From Sorghum bicolor (taxonomy: Eukaryota; Streptophyta; Magnoliopsida; Poales; Poaceae): a stretch of 64,000 bases of DNA. Each line of letters opens with the position of its first letter. Within the stretch, counting starts at the first letter, position 1. Where the stretch lies: positions 56,482,629 through 56,546,628 of the forward strand of contig NC_012878.2 in the NCBI RefSeq assembly GCF_000003195.3. Direction: 5' to 3'. Positions 58,441 through 64,000 of this stretch are shown here, one piece after another. Position numbers and translations under genes: made by a program. The notes below the pieces were generated by a model. The model searched no databases and was not told where the DNA came from. It saw only the letters and a program-made list of their open reading frames with translations.

Positions 58441-59707
58441 TTGCAACTTTGGCTATCATTAACTTTTAATCCGACCATCTAACTTTTGTAGCTTGTATTT
58501 TGGCGGCAAAGACATAATGCAAAACCACACTCCACAAGGAGAGTTTCTTTGGTGGAATTGGAATGTATACGATGTGTGGCGTCGAGTCACACTATTTTAC
58601 CAGCATACAGAGTGTTCCTTTCATGTATCATTTAAATACACCATCATCTTAAAAAAGGTCTCCATACACTGTTGTGTGTCCATTGCCGACGAATATAATT
58701 TACTACAACTGACTAATCGATGTAGCATTTAATTGAAAAAGTCTTAGTCGCTTTCTTTCGTGATCTATGGTGCCGAAAACTCTAGTTTTATTTGATGGTC
58801 GGTGGTTTCTTGATTCTTAGGTGGCGTTAACCGATTTAACTAGTTCCTTTGTGACTATTATATACACTATTACAGTAAAAGAAAAACATAGGTACTGTTC
58901 TATTGCACTAAGTCAATAGTATTTTCAACTAATGAACAATATTTTTCTCTCACAGCATTTCATCATAAAGCCAAATTTCAGCGAAATGAAAAGGGTTGCA
59001 GCATAGAATATGTAGGGACTACAATGCATCATCAAATTATCATGCTATTCCATAAGCTGAGCCGATTTTAGTATTGGTGCATCGTTAGTTGAAAAGATCA
59101 AAAAAAACGTTGCAAGTTTAGCACCAAAGAGTCGAAGATAAGCAAAATTAAGCTGAATCGATCGACAAACTGGAAGAATAGGCCATCTGGGTCTGGGTTG
59201 GCCGCCCTGATGAAGCACGACGGGCGGCAGGGAAAAGGGCAGCAGCTAGGAAGGAAACCCAGACCGCACTGCCGGCGCCGCGGCCAACGCCAAACATACA
59301 GACCGACCTGGCGGTGCGGGTGCCCTCGTTGCCGATTTGATTCGTGGCACGGCAGGCGACGCGGTCGCGGTCGCGGTCACGCACGCAGCCACGCCACCAG
59401 CCAACCAAAGCCGCGGGACGCAGCACCAGAAACCGCCCCACCGCCCGTCTCCATCCGCTGCATCCATCCATCCACCGGTGATCGGAGGCTCCGCGCCGTC
59501 CCGGTGGTGGTGGTGGGAGCAGGCGGCCGGGCGCGCGGTGAACACAACAGAGCAGGAGGGGCTCGCGTCGCGGCTCCTCTCTCTCGCGTTCCGCCTTTTT
59601 GAAAACCTCACCCCCTTTCTCCTCCTCCCTGTCTCGCTCGCGTCGCCTCTCCCTGCCTGCACCTGCCTCTCCCTCTCCTTCCTCCTCTCCTCTCCTCTCC
59701 TCGTCTC
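58441..59707. other. Spacer and promoter region of DUF1639 copy 3
   Basis: An AT-rich stretch to about 59180 with no gene. From 59190 the sequence is GC-rich and ends in a pyrimidine-rich leader with repeated CTCTC units just before the ATG at 59708. No clear TATA box was seen. Confidence 0.4.
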
Positions 59708-60601
59708 ATGGTCCTCATGGCCGGAGCCTCCGACCACCACCACCACCACAACGCCACGGCCAAGCCCGCTTCCCCCGCCGCGGCGTCCGCGTCCGCGTCC
59801 CCGACCCCGACCCCGTCCCCGGCTCCCGCCAATCGCACCCGTCTCCACGACTTCGCCTTCCCGACGCTCAGCTGGGGCGCGCACCGCCTCCTCCGCTGCT
59901 CCAAGGACGGCGGCGGCCCGGCGTCTCCGCCGCCGCACCCGCACACGCCGTCGCCGGACAAGGAGAAGCAGCCGCAGGCCTCGTCCCCCGGCGCAGCGGC
60001 CGCGTCGCAGCCCCCGCGGCCGTGGAACCTCCGCACCCGCCGCTCCGCCACCGTCGCGCCGCTCGCGTCGAGATCGGACGCCGCAGGGAAGGCGCCGGCG
60101 TCGGCGGGTGGAGCGCACCCGCCGCAGCTCGCGTCGCCGCCGCCGCCGGCGCCGGCGGCCGCGCCCAGGAAGAGGACCTTCTCCGCTGCGCTCACCAGGG
60201 AGGAGATCGCCGAGGACTTCGCCGCCATCCGTGGCACCCGCCCGCCGCGCCGGCCCAAGAAGCGCCCGCGCGCCGTGCAGCGCCAGCTCGACGTAAGGAT
60301 TTCTCTTCTACCGCCTCTCTCTCTCTCCCTCTCGCCTCTAGCACGTTCTGGTCTGGTGCGCGAATTTTCTTTCGCCCGCGGTTTGCTCAATCCCGTCTGG
60401 TTTCGCTGGTATTGGTTGATTGCAGATGCTGTACCCGGGGCTGTCTCTCGCCGACGTGAATCTGGACTCGTACAAGATCGACGAGGTAAGAAATCGTTTT
60501 CTGGTCTCCGTTGGTGCTCTCCTACTTCTTTTCCCTTCCCTTTCCTCCACAAAGTTGGTTCTTTTCTTCATGTGCCTTTCTTTCTCCTGCAGCAGAGGTG
60601 A
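59708..60601 (+). CDS. DUF1639 protein, 217 aa, 3 exons (copy 3)
   Basis: Exons are 59708-60292, 60426-60485 and 60593-60601, all GT-AG and phase 0. The N-terminus has a short histidine run and alanine/serine/proline repeats. LHDFAFPTLSWGAHRLLRC (about 39-57) is a conserved-looking segment. RPWNLRTRRS (about 99-108) marks DUF1639, followed by SAALTREEIAEDFAAIRG, PRRPKKRPRAVQRQLD, exon 2 with LYPGLSLADVNLDSYKIDE, and exon 3 encoding only Gln-Arg and the stop. The ATG at 59708 is used; another ATG three codons later is possible. Exon 1 is very GC-rich, so long frames are open in other phases. Function unknown. It is divergent from copy 2, with 2.9 kb between the starts. Confidence 0.85.
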   Translation: MVLMAGASDHHHHHNATAKPASPAAASASASPTPTPSPAPANRTRLHDFAFPTLSWGAHRLLRCSKDGGGPASPPPHPHTPSPDKEKQPQASSPGAAAASQPPRPWNLRTRRSATVAPLASRSDAAGKAPASAGGAHPPQLASPPPPAPAAAPRKRTFSAALTREEIAEDFAAIRGTRPPRRPKKRPRAVQRQLDVRISLLPPLSLSLSPLARSGLVREFSFARGLLNPVWFRWYWLIADAVPGAVSRRRESGLVQDRRGKKSFSGLRWCSPTSFPFPFLHKVGSFLHVPFFLLQQR

Positions 60602-63600
60602 TCGGCGCCGTGCTGCAGCTGGTTTGGAGGAGCTTTTCAGATGTTTCCAGCTTTCCCTTTCTTTGTGCGATGGCTATCCCATGGTTCTTGTGGTTCCTGC
60701 GGATTAGAAGGCGGAATTGTAGATTTCCAGTGCTAATTCTGTACAGGGAGTCCTGTTATTATATGATAAATTATGGGGCCGCTGGGTCATGCTTGTGCTT
60801 CCTTGTCTGATGTTGAGTTTGGGGTATGGTTCTGGTAGGATAGGGTAATATCCTTAGGTGATGAGAAGTTGTCATTGTATTGTACATGCTTCTAATTCTA
60901 ATTCTATGAAATGTTCCCGTTTCTCTCATTCAAATTCCGCCAAGTAAGCTGTTGATTGAATGGCATGAAATTTCTGTGGGGAGTTTTTTTTTCTCTCCCT
61001 CTCTCATTTAAATTTCTCTTGGTTGATTGTTTTCTGGATGTACTGATGAAAACCATGCCGCTTAGTTGCAGACAACAGGAGAGGCAGCTCTGATTCTACT
61101 CTGCTAGACTGCTAGAGTATGCATTCTACTCCTGAAAGAGATGGCACAGTACCTGTATATAAGGAACGTGGTCTCTGAAAATTCTACTTTATATTTAAAA
61201 TCTGTCTGGTTATGATGCAACCTATATGCATCTTGTATTTTTGCAAAATGTAGTAATGTGGACAAATGCCAAATGTCTTCCTTTGGAGTTATCAATATAA
61301 GAAAGTTGCAATTTTGGAGTATCACTTTTGATTCTTTTGCTGCAATTTTCGACATATAAGAAAGTTGGTGCATTCCATTCTTGCTCATAATGATAATAAT
61401 TTTACCATTTGCTGGCTTGACCTGTACATCATTGTTGTTTGATCTATTTTTCTCTATATGGTGAAGGTACCATGTTCAATAGCCATTTATGAAGCTGTTA
61501 CGGCCTTTACACAAGTGAGTAGCAAGTCCTGGCAATGCTTGCTTGAGAAAAAAGCGCACTTTCTTTGCAAATGCATTTAATACAGAACTGAAACTTTGGA
61601 TATCCTTTTTACTTGAGGACATTTCTAATGTGAAAAGGCTGCTTGGTTGGTGTGGGATATTCTAAATCCTTATGTCCTGGGTTCATGAGCTCTTCTTTTT
61701 TTTTTTGGTGAGAATTTGGATGACATTGTCTGCTTTGCTGTGTTGGTCCTGACAATGTAGCCGAGCTTCTTTATGATTTATTCATCTGGTAACATTATCT
61801 TTGCATTTGTACACTTGATAACGCTGTATGTTCACATAATTGACTTGGATGAGAATCCTGCATGTTACTGTGCACGGCACCTGATTGACCGGTCTGGTTT
61901 CCCTTCGTAGCAAAGCTGATGTGCTAGTGTGACAACAGTCTGTATTTCTGTGTTCTTTGAGAATCCCCCTGAGCAGGGACCTTTTGCAGAATTCAGGCTC
62001 AAGCTGTCCATTCACAGCTCCACTGTTCTTGGCATCTTCTGTGCATGCGAAATGTCACAAGTGCCTGATTGGGTTTAGAAGTTATTTTCAGGTAAAAGTT
62101 GCTATCATTTCTTTGTTAATCTTGTTCAGTGGCCCATGAATCTTGACAATGTTTTGTATAAGCTGTGCGCCCCACCAGCATGACATGTCCAGATCAGACT
62201 TGTGTTTTCTGACTCACTGCACCTGGTAAACTATCCGCATGTATATCTACTCGAAATGTTTTTTAAAGTATCTATGCACTCTGATTCATTGGGAGCTTCA
62301 CAAGTCCGGGGAAAGTGACATCGTTGAAGAACTTTTGGTCCTCCTGCCAGGCAGCAAGAGCAACAAGGCTGGGTGTGGGTGCCACAACTGCAACTGAGTG
62401 GTTTGTTCATACGTAACGTAAGTTATGTCGATGGTAGATAATGTAAGCATACAAAATACAATGTTGTAATCAGCTGTGCATTGAATTTTCAGAAGTTGCA
62501 GGTAGAGCTATCTTTGTTTAGGACTATTGTCTCGGCGGCTATACTATATTGTATTCGTACGTGCGCTTGAGGCGACGATCCCAAATTCCCGATCCTCGTT
62601 GGACGCTGGGTGAATCATCAGATGCTGAATGTGTTGCTACTGATGGTGACATGGGAATGTGACGCCTCCGTTGCCAATAGATAATTTGGCAGGGCGACAG
62701 TCCGAGCTCCGGCGTACGATGCCTTCAGCATTAGTGGTGCCATTCAGAGCTGAACCTTTATCAGTGCAAGGCAGAGCAAGACGAGGTTGCTGTTGCTCAG
62801 TAGTGAACTGAGGTTAAAACTGCCATTTTTTGCATCTTCTGTGCACACACCGAATGAAGTGCCGACGTTTGTTCAGAAGAAATTTTTTTTAAAAAAAACA
62901 GATGTGTCGATCGAGCCTACAAGTTATTTTCAGGTAAAAACTAGTGTAGCTCCGAAAGGGCAACCAGGGGGAAAACAACGAAGCCATACAACTCCGCTGA
63001 GCCACCAACGAAGCCATAGGCACCACCGCCCATTGCCGTCTTGCAAGCCAGCACATGCACATCACTCTTCTCTCTTGTCTCTCGGCAAGGGACCTGAACT
63101 TTTTTTTTTTTTTGACAACAGACCTGAACTTCATGTTGCAACAAAATAAAGAAGACTACGCAGTTGTGGCGCTAGATAGTGTGTCCAGAGTCCAGACTCC
63201 TGTTTCCTGTAGCAATTATCCCATTCCCATTCCCAGCGGAGAAGAGAACCTTCCTGTCGGTCATGGATGGGTTTGCTTTTGCTGACTAGTTAGTTCGGTT
63301 AATATCACCACTCTGGAACCTGTAGACGGTGAACACCGCTGCTGCCATCTCCTGTAACAGGTTTAAGATGGTACCAGGAACTGCTTATGGTCCGGGAGAC
63401 TACCATCAGGCCAGCTTCTACTGTCAAGAACATTGCAAGAACAGGGAAAGCAAACATGGCCTCTTTGGAAAAAGGAAAGAAATATGAACACGTTCAGGTC
63501 ATCAGGCGGCTAAGAATTAGATCAAAGCTTGAGAGGGTCGTCCTCGGCTCTCAATTCCAGGCCTCATATCATACCGCCGCAGACATTTCACAAATCACAA

Positions 63601-63904
63601 CTTATCAGCATTATTAAGCCAGTACAAAACTGCAGAATTGTCTATAACTCATTGAGCGAGCAAATTAATGTCATACAAAAACCAGGGTGGATTTGCCCAA
63701 AATCACTACCAGCTCAAGTCACACAATACATGTTCATATTATTAAGTCAACTAGGCCAACAGCAAACCGATTACAGAAGGTTTTGGTATCATCTTCCATA
63801 CTTCCCACTTCTTTCTTAAACTCAACTCTAATTCCAGTTCACTCAGAAACTACACCCGGCGTTGCTTCCGGAGTCGGCATCCATTATGTGGAAGTTGGGT
63901 CACA
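60602..63904. other. 3' region of DUF1639 copy 3 and spacer
   Basis: The first few hundred bases are probable 3' UTR. Further on, two related segments at about 62026-62098 and 62828-62940 share GCATCTTCTGTGCA and AGTTATTTTCAGGTAAAA. A short open frame ending at 62398 is discussed under findings. From about 63600 the sequence may be the 3' UTR of a minus-strand gene lying off the right edge. Confidence 0.4.
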
Positions 63905-64000
63905 TCATGGATGTACATGATAGGAGATCGATCTCTCACTCTTTCGCCTCGGAAACCTTCTCTGAAGCTCAAGATCACTTTCTTCTTCTTCCTGAAGAAA
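63905..64000 (-). CDS. Possible C-terminal end of an unidentified gene, cut by window edge
   Basis: On the minus strand an open frame enters from the right edge and runs 31 codons to a TGA at 63905. It is acidic and then basic (QEEEESDLELQRRF, then PRRKSERSIS) and ends SYHVHP. The composition looks like a genuine hydrophilic C-terminus, but no family was recognised and no splice site can be checked. Confidence 0.3.
   Translation of the reverse strand, partial: FLQEEEESDLELQRRFPRRKSERSISYHVHP

Noticed and set aside
59337..60552. Several frames of 286-319 codons on both strands over DUF1639 copy 3
   Set aside because: They are arginine/proline-rich shadows of a GC-rich exon; only the 59708 frame shows the family motifs and matching splice sites.

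Overview
The window reads as nuclear DNA of a grass, most likely sorghum or a close Andropogoneae relative. Genes have GT-AG introns and GC-rich first exons, and they sit in AT-rich spacers full of short TIR elements that begin GGCCTTGTTTAGTT, a pattern I associate with sorghum. The species is an inference. Rice HRZ1 lies on chromosome 1, so collinearity with rice chromosome 1 and sorghum chromosome 3 is expected but could not be tested here. No tRNA, rRNA, CRISPR array or bacterial-type operon was seen.

Layout. A reticulon-like gene lies at 3071-4411 (minus). Two tandem type-2 non-specific lipid transfer protein genes lie at 6101-6394 and 8945-9259 (plus). An LRK10-like receptor kinase locus spans 12953-18429 (plus); it has two different first exons, each encoding a complete secreted ectodomain, and one shared set of transmembrane and kinase exons. 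From 18.4 to 26.5 kb there is a gene-poor stretch of MITEs, a solo LTR nested in a MITE, and a GC-rich island. A 14-exon HRZ/BRUTUS-type iron-sensing E3 ligase gene (26537-33517, plus; 1215 residues) converges on a five-exon VARLMGL/DUF4378 (TRM/LONGIFOLIA-like) gene (35639-39190, minus). After a MITE-rich gap comes a TOG/ARM-repeat gene (44810-46725, plus). The right part holds three DUF1639 paralogues within about 10 kb: 50415-51489 (minus), 56061-56851 (minus) and 59708-60601 (plus). The window may end inside the last exon of a further minus-strand gene.

How they fit together. These are separate eukaryotic genes, not a pathway cluster. The clear local duplications are the lipid transfer pair, the two receptor ectodomain exons and the DUF1639 trio. 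Exon limits were built by hand from splice sites, reading phase and protein-family conservation; each spliced model gives an uninterrupted frame. No transcript data were available.

The points most worth a second look are the alternative ectodomain exons of the receptor kinase, the DUF1639 cluster (one member apparently uses a GC-AG intron), a tandem array of about 158 bp units between the two divergent DUF1639 genes, and a solo LTR whose 5-bp target duplication is intact.
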